From Hoeflea sp. (GTDB lineage Bacteria; Pseudomonadota; Alphaproteobacteria; Rhizobiales; Rhizobiaceae): a DNA stretch of 64,000 nt. The translations under genes and the position numbers were made by a program. The DNA is taken from contig NZ_NVXQ01000004.1 in the NCBI RefSeq assembly GCF_002733955.1, forward strand, positions 1 to 64,000, in the 5' to 3' direction. The notes under the pieces are model-generated. The model made no database searches. It was not told the DNA's origin and saw only the letters and a list, made by a program, of their open reading frames with translations. Below are positions 16,987 to 27,136 of the stretch, piece by piece; position 1 is the stretch's first letter; the number at the start of each line of letters is the position of its first letter.

Positions 16987-18438
16987 TCAGTTGACGTCGC
17001 TGTCCCAGCCGGAGATGGCCTTGGCCTCAAGGAATTCCTCGATGCCCCAGACGCCGCCTTCACGCGCCCGGCCCGAGGCCTTGACGCCGCCGAAGGGCGA
17101 GCCAGCGCCGCGCGACTTGCCGTTCATCTCGACCATGCCGGAGCGAAGACGCCGGGCCATGCGGTTGCGCTTGGCGCCATCCTGGCTCTGGACGTAGTTG
17201 GTCAGACCATAGATCGTGTCATTGGCGATCTCGACCGCATTTTCTTCATTGTCGAAGGGAATGATCGACAGAACCGGGCCGAAGATTTCCTCACGCGCGA
17301 TGGTCATGTCGTTGGTGACATCGGCGAAGATGGTCGGGCGGACGAAATAGCCGCGGTTGAAGCCTTCCGGACGGCCGGTGCCGCCGGCGACCAGACGGGC
17401 GCCTTCATCGATGCCCTTCTGGATCAGACCTTGGATCTTGTCGAACTGGGCAGCCGAGACGACCGGACCAATGTGGTTGCCCTCGTCATGCGAAGAGCCG
17501 ACCTTGGTCGAGGCGGCAACTTCGATGGCCTTTTCCACGGCCTGGTCATAGACCGGGCGCTCGACCAGCATGCGGGTCGGCGCATTGCAGCTCTGGCCGG
17601 TGTTGTTGAAGCAGTGGCGGACGCCGCGCTCGACGGCCTTTTCGTCGGCATCGGCAAAGATCACATTGGCGCCCTTGCCGCCGAGTTCGAGGCAGACCCG
17701 CTTGAAGGTGTCGGCGGCGGCCTTGGAAATGGCAGCGCCGGCGCGGGCCGAGCCGGTGAAGCTGATCATCTCGACATCCTTGTGGGTCGAAAGATCGGTA
17801 CCAACGCCGACACCATCGCCATTGACCAGGTTGAACACACCGGCGGGAACTCCAGCGGCATCGATGATCTCGGCAAAGACGATCGAGGACAGGGGGGCTA
17901 TTTCAGACGGCTTGAGCACCATGGTGCAGCCAGCGAGCAGCGCCGGGATCACCTTCAGCGTGACCTGGTTCATCGGCCAGTTCCACGGCGTGATCAGGCC
18001 GACAACGCCGATCGGTTCCATGGCGATGCGGTCATTGGGGGCGTGGGGGCCGAGCGGCCGGATGAACTCGATATCCTTGAAGGCGGTGATGAAATTGTCG
18101 ATGTGCCAGGTGCCGGAGGTGACCTGGCTGGAGCGCGACATCGAAATCGGCGCACCCATTTCAAGGCTGATCGCCTGCGCCATGTCCTCGGCGCGTTCGG
18201 CGTAGATCTCGCGGATCTTCTTGACGTAGCCGAGCCGGACCTCGGGATCGGTCTGCGCCCAAGATTGCTGAGCCGCCTTGGCGGCAGCGACCGCCTTGTC
18301 GGTGTCCTCGGAGGAGCCGAGCGAGATCACCGCACAGGGTTCCTCGTTCGACGGGTCGATCACGGCGCAATCGCGTGGCTTGGAGGGCGAAACCCAGGCA
18401 CCATTGATGTAAAACTCGCGCTTCTCGATCATTTTCAT
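16987..18438 (-). CDS. NAD(P)-dependent aldehyde dehydrogenase
   Basis: MIEKREFYINGAWVSPSKP..., PWNWPMNQVTLKVIPALLAG, LELGGKGANVIFADAD, GQSCNAPTRM catalytic Cys. Confidence 0.95.
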   Translation of the reverse strand: MKMIEKREFYINGAWVSPSKPRDCAVIDPSNEEPCAVISLGSSEDTDKAVAAAKAAQQSWAQTDPEVRLGYVKKIREIYAERAEDMAQAISLEMGAPISMSRSSQVTSGTWHIDNFITAFKDIEFIRPLGPHAPNDRIAMEPIGVVGLITPWNWPMNQVTLKVIPALLAGCTMVLKPSEIAPLSSIVFAEIIDAAGVPAGVFNLVNGDGVGVGTDLSTHKDVEMISFTGSARAGAAISKAAADTFKRVCLELGGKGANVIFADADEKAVERGVRHCFNNTGQSCNAPTRMLVERPVYDQAVEKAIEVAASTKVGSSHDEGNHIGPVVSAAQFDKIQGLIQKGIDEGARLVAGGTGRPEGFNRGYFVRPTIFADVTNDMTIAREEIFGPVLSIIPFDNEENAVEIANDTIYGLTNYVQSQDGAKRNRMARRLRSGMVEMNGKSRGAGSPFGGVKASGRAREGGVWGIEEFLEAKAISGWDSDVN

Positions 18439-18605
18439 TCTCCAAACATGTTCAGACGTCCCAGATGGGAACGATGTCATCTCAATTCAAATCTGTAGGG
18501 GTGAGCGGCAGGGGAAAGCAACCTCGATTCCGTCACTGATCGCTTCGAAACGGGCTCTCGCGTCGATTTTACACGGACGCAGATCTTACCAGGCCGGGCT
18601 TTTGC

Positions 18606-19856
18606 TCAGCGGACTGCCTTAAGCAAGGCGAGGGACGGGAAGCAGGTCGGCTTCTGGCCGTTCTTCGCCTGCCATTCGCCGATCGACCGCCTGGTCTTGT
18701 AACCGGGCAGGCCATCGGCACCGCCGACATCGTAGCCCTGTCTTTCGAGCATTGATTGCAGCCGGGCAATGTCGGAGCGCAGCATCTTGCCGGTGTTGCC
18801 CCAGGGCGTGACAAAGGCCGAGCCGCCATGGGCCATGCGGTCGGCCAGATTGCCGATGAACAGGGCATAGAGGTCGGAATTGTTGTATTCCTTGATCACG
18901 TAGAAATTCGGCGTGACGACAAATTCCGGGCCGAAAGTGCCGGCTGGCACCAGTACCATGCCCGGGGCGCGGCGCTCATGCTCGGGAAACGGTCTGCCGG
19001 AAATGCGGATGATGCCCATATCGGTCAATGCACTGATCGGGCGGGTCCGGTCGGGGCCTTCGAGCGCACAGGTGACGCCTTCGGGGATCACAGCCTCAAA
19101 GCCCCAGTCGCGGCCGCGAACCCAGCCCGACCTGGCCAGATAATTGGCGATCGAGGCCAGCGAATCAGCGGTCGAGTTCCAGATGTCGCGCTTGCCGTCG
19201 CCATCAAAATCGACCGCGTGGTCGAGATAGCTCGAGGGCAGGAACTGCGGTTGTCCCATGGCGCCGGCCCAGGAACTCTTCATCGCGGAGGCCGGAATGT
19301 CGCCGCGCTCAAGGATCTTGAGTGCCGCGAGGATTTCCTTGCGGAACAGCTCGGTCCGGGTCGACATGAAGGCCTTGGTGGCGATGACGCGGATGGCCGA
19401 ATGCGGGATTTTAGCCCGGCCGAAGCCGGACTCCCTGCCCCAGATGGCAACGACGATCGAACCCGGGACGCCGTAGCGATCCTCGATCTTGCGCAACAGG
19501 CCGGCGTGCTTTTGCATCAGCGAGCGACCCGAAGCGGTCAGGCCCTGCAGCCGCTTCTCGTTGAAATAGGCGCCGGGGCTGCGGAATTCGGCCTGGCTCT
19601 GGGCCCGCTGCTTGGGCTTGGGGAAGCCGGGAGGGGCCAGATCGGGCAGGTCCCAGTCGAGACTGACGCCGGAAAAGGTGCGGTCGAAGACCGATTTGGA
19701 GACTCCTGCCCGCATGGCTTCGGGCCAGAGATCGGCCTCGAGCCATTGGCGGAATTGCGCCTCGACGCCTGCCTTGGTGGCAGCCTGCGATGCGGGTACC
19801 GCAAGGGCGGTCATGGTGAAAGCGAAGCAGAGGGTCAGGATCAGGGCGCGAATCAT
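18606..19856 (-). CDS. Lytic murein transglycosylase (MltB family) with C-terminal peptidoglycan-binding domain
   Basis: IWGRESGFGRAKIPHSAIRVIATKAF, GAMGQPQFLPSSYLDHAVDFDGDGKRDIWNS, C-terminal LQSMLERQGYDVGGADGLPGYKTRRSIGEWQ. Confidence 0.93.
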   Translation of the reverse strand: MIRALILTLCFAFTMTALAVPASQAATKAGVEAQFRQWLEADLWPEAMRAGVSKSVFDRTFSGVSLDWDLPDLAPPGFPKPKQRAQSQAEFRSPGAYFNEKRLQGLTASGRSLMQKHAGLLRKIEDRYGVPGSIVVAIWGRESGFGRAKIPHSAIRVIATKAFMSTRTELFRKEILAALKILERGDIPASAMKSSWAGAMGQPQFLPSSYLDHAVDFDGDGKRDIWNSTADSLASIANYLARSGWVRGRDWGFEAVIPEGVTCALEGPDRTRPISALTDMGIIRISGRPFPEHERRAPGMVLVPAGTFGPEFVVTPNFYVIKEYNNSDLYALFIGNLADRMAHGGSAFVTPWGNTGKMLRSDIARLQSMLERQGYDVGGADGLPGYKTRRSIGEWQAKNGQKPTCFPSLALLKAVR

Positions 19857-19942
19857 GCCTTCAGCGTAACCCGAGCTTGGTGCCGGGAAAATGGCGGTTG
19901 TGACGCCATGTGCCCGGTTTGGCGCGTTCTGTCCGAACAGGC

Positions 19943-20548
19943 TCAGAAAGCGGTGCGGGCGCGGATCGCGGCGGCCAGCGTGCCCTCGTCGAGATAATCC
20001 AGTTCACCCCCCACCGGCACGCCGTGGGCCAAGCGGGTGACCTTGATGTCGAAGCCCGACAATTGCTCGGTGATGTAGTGTGCCGTGGTCTGGCCTTCGA
20101 CGGTGGCGTTGACGGCGATGAGGATCTCCTTGACCCCGCCCTTGGCCACCCGGTCGACCAGACCGGCAATCGACAGATCATCCGGGCCGACGCCATCGAG
20201 CGGCGACAGGGTGCCGCCGAGCACGTGGTAGCCGGCATTCATCGCCGCTGCACGCTCGAGCGCCCAGAGGTCGGCCACATCTTCGACGACGATGATGACG
20301 CTCTGGTCGCGGCTTGCATCGGTGCAGACCGTGCAGGGGTCGGAGGTATCGGCATTGCCGCAGGTGGAGCAGATGCGGACCTTGTCGAAAGCCTCGTTCA
20401 TGGCCAGCGCCAAGGGACCCATCAGCTGATCCTTCTTCTTGATCAGCTGAAGGGCTGCACGGCGCGCAGACCGCGGCCCGAGCCCCGGGACACGGGCAAG
20501 CAGCTGGATCAGCCGCTCGATCTCGGGGCCGGTTACACGCTTCTGCAT
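19943..20548 (-). CDS. recR: Recombination protein RecR
   Basis: [46 protein letters not shown] zinc motif, Toprim region. Confidence 0.97.
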   Translation of the reverse strand: MQKRVTGPEIERLIQLLARVPGLGPRSARRAALQLIKKKDQLMGPLALAMNEAFDKVRICSTCGNADTSDPCTVCTDASRDQSVIIVVEDVADLWALERAAAMNAGYHVLGGTLSPLDGVGPDDLSIAGLVDRVAKGGVKEILIAVNATVEGQTTAHYITEQLSGFDIKVTRLAHGVPVGGELDYLDEGTLAAAIRARTAF

Positions 20549-20575
20549 TTCACTCTCCGACGGCGGTCAACGGGT

Positions 20576-20899
20576 TCAGAACGGCAGCTTCATGCCGGGA
20601 GGGATCGGCAGGCCGGCGGTGAGTTCCTTGGTGCGCTCGGCCATCATGGTCTCGACCTTGGCCTTGGCGTCGTTGTGGGCGGCGACGATCAGGTCCTCGA
20701 GGATCTCGACATCGTCTTCCTTGAACATCGACGGATCGATGGAGAGGCCCTTCATCAGGCCCTTGCCGGTCAGGCGGACGCTGACCATGCCGCCACCGGC
20801 CACGCCTTCGCATTCGAGCTCGGCGAGCTCTTCCTGCATCTTTTCCATCTTGGACTGCATGTCCTTGATCTTGCCCATCATACCCATGATGTCTTTCAT
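20576..20899 (-). CDS. YbaB/EbfC family nucleoid-associated protein
   Basis: [47 protein letters not shown]; sits between recR and dnaX. Confidence 0.96.
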   Translation of the reverse strand: MKDIMGMMGKIKDMQSKMEKMQEELAELECEGVAGGGMVSVRLTGKGLMKGLSIDPSMFKEDDVEILEDLIVAAHNDAKAKVETMMAERTKELTAGLPIPPGMKLPF

Positions 20900-20961
20900 C
20901 GGGATCTCCTTTGTGAATTTGATTTGCCGGCTTTGTTTCAGCCGGAATGCTGGCGTTCCTG

Positions 20962-22818
20962 TCAGTCCGAGCTGTCGTCGAGCCCGATGTCGTCGGGCAG
21001 GATGTCGCCGTCCTCGGATGGCGCAAGCGCGTCATCGGGAAGGGATTCCTCGGCGACGGCGATGCGGACATCGGTGACGCGGGAGCCGGGGAACTGGGCC
21101 AGGATCGCCGCAACATCCGGATCCTGCCGGGCATCGCTGTGCAGCGCCTCGCGCTTGGCGATCTCGCGCTCGGCAATGGTTGGCTGGCCTTCCTCGCGGC
21201 TGAGCGTGACCGACCATTTTGCGCCGGTCCAGTCCCCGAGCTTCTTGATCAGCTCACCGGGCAGGCTGGAGCTGGCATCGGGCGCGAGATTTATTTCGAG
21301 ACGGCCCGGTTCAAGCCGGACCAGGCGCACGCCGGTGCGGATCTGCACCTTCATGGCAATGTCGCGGTTCTTTTCCGCCAGCGCCACCATGTCCTCGATC
21401 GAGTTGATGGCAACTTCCTGAACCGGCTCCGCGACCGCCGGCGTGACGACCGACGGCTCGGCGGAATGGGCCAGGCGCATGGAAGGCTGGCCACCGCCGT
21501 TGCCCCCGCCATGTCCGCTCAGGGGCATGCGCCGGTCACCGACAGCCATGGCGGTCGCGCCGCCGCCGGACGAGCCGCCGCCGGAGGGCTGACCACCGGC
21601 ACCTGCAGATGCGCCGCCGGAATTCTGGAATGCTTTCAGCGCATCCTCGGGCGATGGCAGGTTGGCGGCGTGGGCAATGCGGATCAGCGCCATTTCGGCC
21701 GCTGAGGCCGGGCGGCTCGAAGTATCGGTTTCGGTGATGCCCTTGAGCAGCATCTGCCAGACCCGCGACAGGATGACGGTCGAGAGCTTTGCCGCGTAGT
21801 CGGCGCCGCTTTCGCGTTCGGTCTCTGTCAGCGAGGGATCTTCACCGGCTTCGGGCACGAATTTGAGCCGCGTGACCAGATGGGTGAAATCGGCCAGATC
21901 GGTGAGGATCACCGAGGGGGCGGCGCCGGAATCATATTGATCGCGAAAGCTCGCCAGCGCACCGGCCACATCGCCCGCCATCAGCGCACCGAAGAGGCCG
22001 ACAATGCGCGACCGATCGGCAAGGCCGAGCATCGAGCGCACGGCTTCGGCATCAACCGTGCCGCCGCCATGGACAATGGCCTGGTCGAGCAGCGAGAGGC
22101 CATCGCGCACCGAGCCTTCGGCGGCACGGGCGATCATGGCCAGCGATTCGTCGTCGATGGAAATGCCTTCCTGGGCGGCGACGTTCTGGAAATGCGTGAC
22201 CAGCAGGCCCGAATCGATGCGGCGCAGGTCAAAGCGCTGGCAGCGCGACAAGACGGTGATCGGGACTTTGCGGATTTCGGTGGTGGCGAAGATGAATTTC
22301 ACATGCGACGGCGGCTCTTCCAGCGTCTTGAGCAGGCCGTTGAAAGCCTGGTTGGAGAGCATGTGCACTTCGTCGATGATGTAGACCTTGTAGCGCGCCG
22401 AGACCGGGCGGTAGCGGACCTGCTCGATGATCTCGCGAATGTCGTCAATGCCGGTATGCGAGGCCGCATCCATCTCGATGACATCGACGTGGCGGCCTTC
22501 CATGATGGCCTGGCAGTGCTCGCCCGGCACCGACAGATCAATCGTCGGCTGGTCGATCTCGGCCGTCTCGTAATTGAGCGCGCGGGCCAGAATGCGGGCG
22601 GTCGTGGTCTTGCCGACGCCGCGGACGCCGGTCAGCATCCAGGCTTGGGCGATGCGGCCGGAGGAGAATGCGTTGGTCAGGGTGCGGACCATCGGCTCCT
22701 GGCCGATCAGGTCGGTGAAATCCTTCGGGCGGTATTTGCGCGCCAGCACCCGGTACGCGGCCTGGCCCTCGGCTTGTGATCCCGCCGAAACTGTGGTCGT
22801 GCCGGTTGTTTCGTCCAT
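20962..22818 (-). CDS. dnaX: DNA polymerase III subunit gamma/tau
   Basis: [75 protein letters not shown]. Confidence 0.97.
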   Translation of the reverse strand: MDETTGTTTVSAGSQAEGQAAYRVLARKYRPKDFTDLIGQEPMVRTLTNAFSSGRIAQAWMLTGVRGVGKTTTARILARALNYETAEIDQPTIDLSVPGEHCQAIMEGRHVDVIEMDAASHTGIDDIREIIEQVRYRPVSARYKVYIIDEVHMLSNQAFNGLLKTLEEPPSHVKFIFATTEIRKVPITVLSRCQRFDLRRIDSGLLVTHFQNVAAQEGISIDDESLAMIARAAEGSVRDGLSLLDQAIVHGGGTVDAEAVRSMLGLADRSRIVGLFGALMAGDVAGALASFRDQYDSGAAPSVILTDLADFTHLVTRLKFVPEAGEDPSLTETERESGADYAAKLSTVILSRVWQMLLKGITETDTSSRPASAAEMALIRIAHAANLPSPEDALKAFQNSGGASAGAGGQPSGGGSSGGGATAMAVGDRRMPLSGHGGGNGGGQPSMRLAHSAEPSVVTPAVAEPVQEVAINSIEDMVALAEKNRDIAMKVQIRTGVRLVRLEPGRLEINLAPDASSSLPGELIKKLGDWTGAKWSVTLSREEGQPTIAEREIAKREALHSDARQDPDVAAILAQFPGSRVTDVRIAVAEESLPDDALAPSEDGDILPDDIGLDDSSD

Positions 22819-22974
22819 GATCCTCGTGCCGCCCTGGTGATGGCCCGGTGGCCATTCAAGTGGAATGTTTGCACCCCGGTCAGGACCCGTCAATGGCAAT
22901 CGAGCCAGTGATTGGGCCAGCTAGTGGCGGGGCCAACCAGTGACGGGCCTGCCAAACATGGCGCGGGCGAAAAG

Positions 22975-23075
22975 GGTGGGAGGCTGGCACGGTGACCCGT
23001 GCCGGGCTCGTTAGGGCTGCTTCCTTCCGGACCTGACCCGGTTGGCGAGTGGCTCGTCCACCACCAACCTCCCGA
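22975..23075 (-). ncRNA. ffs: Small-type bacterial signal recognition particle RNA (4.5S-like)
   Basis: Minus strand carries the SRP core CAGGTCCGGAAGGAAGCAGCCC, flanked by complementary GGGAGGTTGGTGG / CCAGCCTCCCACC ends; between dnaX and HIT gene. Confidence 0.93.
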
Positions 23076-23167
23076 AGGCACATATCGTCAATCACACAGG
23101 CAAAAGCAAGCCAGAGCCGAAAAAAACTGCTAGAGTTGTCAGCCAACCCTGTTCGACGGTGTGCCAG

Positions 23168-23572
23168 ATGTCTGATTTTGTTCTTGATCCTCGTCTTGAG
23201 CGTGACACGACCCTGCTGATGAAGCTGGGCTTGTGCCAGGTCCGGCTGATGGAGGATTCACGCTGGCCCTGGGTGCTTCTGGTGCCGCAACGGGGCGGCA
23301 TTAGCGAGATCTTCGACATGACGCCGCTGGATCAGACCATGCTGACCTTCGAGACCGCGATTGCCGCCAAGGCACTGAAGCAGGTCTCGCAATGCCTCAA
23401 GGTCAATATCGGCGCGCTGGGCAACCAGGTGCGCCAGTTCCATCTTCACATCATTGCCCGCAACGAGGGCGACCCGGCCTGGCCGGGACCGGTCTGGGGC
23501 CACGGCGAGGCCACGCCCTGGGACGCAAAAGCCCGTACCGAGTTTACAGAAAGACTTCTCGAGGCCCTCTGA
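23168..23572 (+). CDS. HIT family protein
   Basis: MSDFVLDPRLERDTTLLMKLGLCQVRLMEDSRWPWVLLVPQR; QVRQFHLHIIARNEGD (HxHxx-like). Confidence 0.92.
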   Translation: MSDFVLDPRLERDTTLLMKLGLCQVRLMEDSRWPWVLLVPQRGGISEIFDMTPLDQTMLTFETAIAAKALKQVSQCLKVNIGALGNQVRQFHLHIIARNEGDPAWPGPVWGHGEATPWDAKARTEFTERLLEAL

Positions 23573-23575
23573 TAC

Positions 23576-24538
23576 ATGACATTTTCTCTTTTTGACCATG
23601 ATGCACCGCATGGCGAAGCCAGCCGGCTTGTCGCCTTTGCCGGCAACCGGCTTGATCGCCGCTCCGAATACCGCACCGAGACCGAACTGGGCGACGCGCT
23701 GAAAGACCCGGCGACGCGCTATTTTGCCATTGCCAAAGGCCGGCTGGCGATGCGGGTTGATGGCGATACGCCCGATGGCCTGCTGACAGCCGCGGATATC
23801 GCCGGGATGCAGCCGCATCATGAAAACGCGGTGCTGATCGGCTGGGATCAGGACAATGTCGCCCGCATTGCCATGCCGGTGGACATCGACCCGGACGATC
23901 TGCCCGCGCCGTTCAAGGCGATTGATACACGCTCGGTCTACCGGCAGGCGCTGATGGATGAAGAGGCGCTTGGCGCCTATGCGCAAGGCACCAGCCTGGT
24001 GTCCTGGGCGCTGGCCAACCGGTTCTGCGGCGCTTGCGGAGGTGAGATGTCACCGGAAGCCGGCGGCTACCGGCGGAAATGCCGGGGTTGCGAGCGCCCG
24101 GTGTTTCCGCGCACCGACCCTGTCGCCATCATGCTGGTGGTCGACGAAGCTCGAGACCGCTGCCTGTTGGGGCGCAGCCCGCATTTTCCGCCGGGCATGT
24201 ATTCCTGCCTGGCCGGCTTCATCGAGCCGGGTGAGACCATGGAAGACGCGGTGCGACGGGAAACGCTGGAAGAATCCGGCATCAGGGTCGGCCGGGTGCG
24301 CTATCACGCCAGCCAGCCCTGGCCGATGCCGCATTCGCTGATGATCGGGGTTTACGCCGAAGCGCAGAGCCTGGAGATCACCCGCGACACCGCCGAACTC
24401 GAGGACTGCCGCTGGTTTGACCGTGCCGAGACCGAGGCGATGCTTGCCTCATCGCTTGGCGAAGCGGACGCTGCAGCACCACCGCCCGGCGCCATCGCGC
24501 ACCGGCTGATGCGTGACTGGCTCGACTGGGGCCGCTGA
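23576..24538 (+). CDS. nudC: NAD(+)/NADH diphosphatase (Nudix)
   Basis: FCGACGGEMSPEAGGYRRKCRGC zinc ribbon, GFIEPGETMEDAVRRETLEESGI Nudix box. Confidence 0.95.
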   Translation: MTFSLFDHDAPHGEASRLVAFAGNRLDRRSEYRTETELGDALKDPATRYFAIAKGRLAMRVDGDTPDGLLTAADIAGMQPHHENAVLIGWDQDNVARIAMPVDIDPDDLPAPFKAIDTRSVYRQALMDEEALGAYAQGTSLVSWALANRFCGACGGEMSPEAGGYRRKCRGCERPVFPRTDPVAIMLVVDEARDRCLLGRSPHFPPGMYSCLAGFIEPGETMEDAVRRETLEESGIRVGRVRYHASQPWPMPHSLMIGVYAEAQSLEITRDTAELEDCRWFDRAETEAMLASSLGEADAAAPPPGAIAHRLMRDWLDWGR

Positions 24539-24547
24539 AGGCTGATT

Positions 24548-25432
24548 TCAGCCCTCGGCTTCTTCGGCGTGCGATCCGTTTTGCGCGAGGCGGAACGGAT
24601 GGGCGGGATAGACGCCGAGGATGCGCAGTTCCTTGGAGAAGAACCCGAGTTCATCCATGGCGCGGGCCACCGGGGCTTCGTCCGGGTGGCCATGGATATC
24701 TGCGTAGAACTGGGTGGCGAAGAACTTGCCGCCGATCTGGTAGCTTTCGAGCTTGGTCATGTTGACGCCATTGGTGGCGAACCCACCCATCGCCTTGTAA
24801 AGTGCGGCCGGAATGTTGCGCACCTTGAAGACGAAAGTGGTGACCACCACCTCGTCGGCCACCGGTCGCGGCGGGATTTTGGCTTCACGCGACAGCACCA
24901 CGAAGCGGGTGACATTGGTCTCGGTGTCCTCGACATTTTCCTCGAGGATGTCGAGGCCGTAGAGCTCGGCTGCCAGCCGCGGCGCCAAGGCCGCCATGGT
25001 CCGGTCATTGCTCTCCGAGACCAGCCGCGCCGCACCCGCCGTGTCGCCGGCCACGACCGCCTTCCAGCCATTGGCGCGGACGATCTTGCGGCATTGGCCG
25101 ACGGCGTGAACATGGCTGTGCACGGTGCGCAGCTCGGAGCGGTCGACGCCCGGAAGTGCCATCAGCTGAAAATGGATCGGCATGAAATATTCGCCGATAA
25201 TGTGCAGCCGGGATTCGGGCAGCAGGTGGTGAATGTCGGCAACCCGGCCGGCGATGGTGTTCTCGATCGGGATCATCGCCAGATCCGCGTCGCCCTGGGC
25301 CAGCGCATTGAAGGCATCCTCGAAGGTGGCGCAGGGCAAGGGATCCATGTCTGGAAACATGTCGCGGCAGGCCATGTCGGAGTTTGCGCCGAATTCGCCC
25401 TGAAAGGCGATGCGGTTGGTGGATGCGGTCAT
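24548..25432 (-). CDS. pheA: Prephenate dehydratase with C-terminal ACT domain
   Basis: RIAFQGEFGANSDMACRDMFP, MIPIENTIAGRVADIHHLL, TRFVVLSRE, ESYQIGGKFFATQFYADIHG. Confidence 0.95.
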   Translation of the reverse strand: MTASTNRIAFQGEFGANSDMACRDMFPDMDPLPCATFEDAFNALAQGDADLAMIPIENTIAGRVADIHHLLPESRLHIIGEYFMPIHFQLMALPGVDRSELRTVHSHVHAVGQCRKIVRANGWKAVVAGDTAGAARLVSESNDRTMAALAPRLAAELYGLDILEENVEDTETNVTRFVVLSREAKIPPRPVADEVVVTTFVFKVRNIPAALYKAMGGFATNGVNMTKLESYQIGGKFFATQFYADIHGHPDEAPVARAMDELGFFSKELRILGVYPAHPFRLAQNGSHAEEAEG

Positions 25433-25461
25433 CAGATCTGTCCGTTGTGAGAAAGAAGCGT

Positions 25462-26208
25462 CTATTTCGGCCCGATGATTTGGCGGGCGCGGGCAAGATC
25501 GGCGGGAGTATCGACACCCAGCGGCACCGAGTCAACGATCGCCACATCGATGCGCATGCCGTCCTCAAGCGCCCGCAACTGCTCGAGCGACTCGCGTTTT
25601 TCCAGCGTTGACGGCTTGAGCGAAACGAAGCGCTCAAGCGCCGTGCGGCGCCAGGCGTAAAGGCCGATATGGTGATAGAGCGGGCCGTCGCCATAGGGCG
25701 CGGTGGCGCGGGTGAAATAGAGTGCGCGCAGGAGACGGTCGCCGATCGGCGTTCCGATCACCTTGACGATGCTGGGATTGGTTTTCTCGTCCTCATCAAC
25801 AATCTCCACGGCAAGCGTGGCCAGATCGGCGGGCGACCCGGCAAGCGGCAGGGCGGAGCGGCGGATGGTCTCGGGCTCGATGGCCGGAATGTCTCCCTGC
25901 ACATTGAGGATGACCTGCGCCCTGGCCTCGGGGTCCATGATCGTGGCAGCCTCGAACACCCGGTCGGAGCCTGACTGATGGTCGTCGCGGGTCATCACCG
26001 CCTCGAAGCCCGCAGCCTCCACCACATCGGCAATGTCACGCGAATCAGTGGCGACCGCGACCCGACCGACATTGGCAAGCGCCGCCTGGCGCGCGACCCG
26101 GACCACCATCGGCTCGCCGGCGATATCCGCCAGCGCCTTGTTGGGCAGCCGCGACGACGCCAATCGCGCCGGAATTATCACCAGCGTATGCTCGGAACCT
26201 GTTGCCAT
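25462..26208 (-). CDS. kdsB: 3-deoxy-manno-octulosonate cytidylyltransferase
   Basis: Start trimmed to [58 protein letters not shown]. Confidence 0.95.
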   Translation of the reverse strand: MATGSEHTLVIIPARLASSRLPNKALADIAGEPMVVRVARQAALANVGRVAVATDSRDIADVVEAAGFEAVMTRDDHQSGSDRVFEAATIMDPEARAQVILNVQGDIPAIEPETIRRSALPLAGSPADLATLAVEIVDEDEKTNPSIVKVIGTPIGDRLLRALYFTRATAPYGDGPLYHHIGLYAWRRTALERFVSLKPSTLEKRESLEQLRALEDGMRIDVAIVDSVPLGVDTPADLARARQIIGPK

Positions 26209-26380
26209 GGCGCGTCCATTCCCCCATCTTGCGGCGCAGGTGTCAAAAAGTCTCACCGCCGCTGTTACAAACGGTGTTGCAACGAAACTGCAAAAGACAT
26301 AGGTTCCGCGCGATTTCAAGACTGGTTCGGATATTGCAGGAAACTGGGCGGGACACCGAACCGAAACGGAGCGACGGAAC

Positions 26381-26992
26381 ATGAACTCCTCATACTTCAA
26401 TACTGCGGCGGGCGCTTTTCTGGGCATTCTGTTTGTCGTGATGTCTCTTTCGATTGTGTCGGAAGGCATTTACGACGCCCCGGAGCCAGAGACCGAAGGC
26501 TTCATGATCGAAGTGGCCGAAGGCACCGGCGATGCCGGCGCACCTGCGGAAGAAGCCGCACCTGAACTGATCGCACCGCTGCTCGCCAGCGCCGACCCGG
26601 CCAAGGGCGAATCGGTGTTCAAGAAGTGCGCAGCCTGCCACACCAATGATCCGTCCAATGCCAACAAGGTCGGCCCCGGCCTGTGGAACATCGTCAACCG
26701 CCCGGTCGCAGCCAATGAGGACTTCAAGTACTCTGCCGCCATGGTCGAATTTGCCGAAGGCGGTTCCGTGGCCTGGGATTACGAACATCTCAGCGGCTTC
26801 CTCGCTGCACCCAAGAAATACATCAAGGGCACCGCGATGGGCTTTGCCGGCGTCAAGAAGATCGACGAGCGCGCCGACCTGATCGCCTATCTGCGCACCC
26901 TCGGCGACTCGCCGGCGCCGCTGCCTGCGGCGACCGAAGTCACTGCCGAACCAGCGGATGAAGCGGCCGAAGCGCCAGCTGAAACCGAATAG
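26381..26992 (+). CDS. Membrane-anchored class I c-type cytochrome
   Basis: N-terminal anchor; [11 protein letters not shown] (CxxCH), [24 protein letters not shown] distal Met; acidic/Ala/Pro-rich C-terminal tail. Confidence 0.94.
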   Translation: MNSSYFNTAAGAFLGILFVVMSLSIVSEGIYDAPEPETEGFMIEVAEGTGDAGAPAEEAAPELIAPLLASADPAKGESVFKKCAACHTNDPSNANKVGPGLWNIVNRPVAANEDFKYSAAMVEFAEGGSVAWDYEHLSGFLAAPKKYIKGTAMGFAGVKKIDERADLIAYLRTLGDSPAPLPAATEVTAEPADEAAEAPAETE

Positions 26993-27013
26993 GTTCTTCG
27001 CTGCAACGACATC

Positions 27014-27043
27014 AAAGCCGGGCCTCGAGCCCGGCTTTTTTTG
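27014..27043 (+). terminator. Rho-independent terminator of cytochrome c gene
   Basis: AGCCGGGCctcgaGCCCGGCTTTTTTT: perfect GC stem with T-run. Confidence 0.9.
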
Positions 27044-27136
27044 TTCTGAGGGCAAGAAATGTGAGACTGGCCCTGCAAGTGCCGCAGAAGTCACCTATTG
27101 TCTGTGGATGACACAGTGACCGGAGGACCCGCACAC

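Noticed and set aside
19910-21421. 503-aa + strand ORF over recR/ybaB/dnaX
   Set aside because: Antisense shadow ORF over three conserved genes.
21500-21650. Gly/Ser-rich coding stretch in dnaX as a possible repeat or frameshift site
   Set aside because: Reads as an in-frame low-complexity linker ([20 protein letters not shown]) typical of tau; no slippery heptamer evident.
22880-23146. 88-aa minus ORF between dnaX and HIT
   Set aside because: It is the SRP RNA gene, not a protein.
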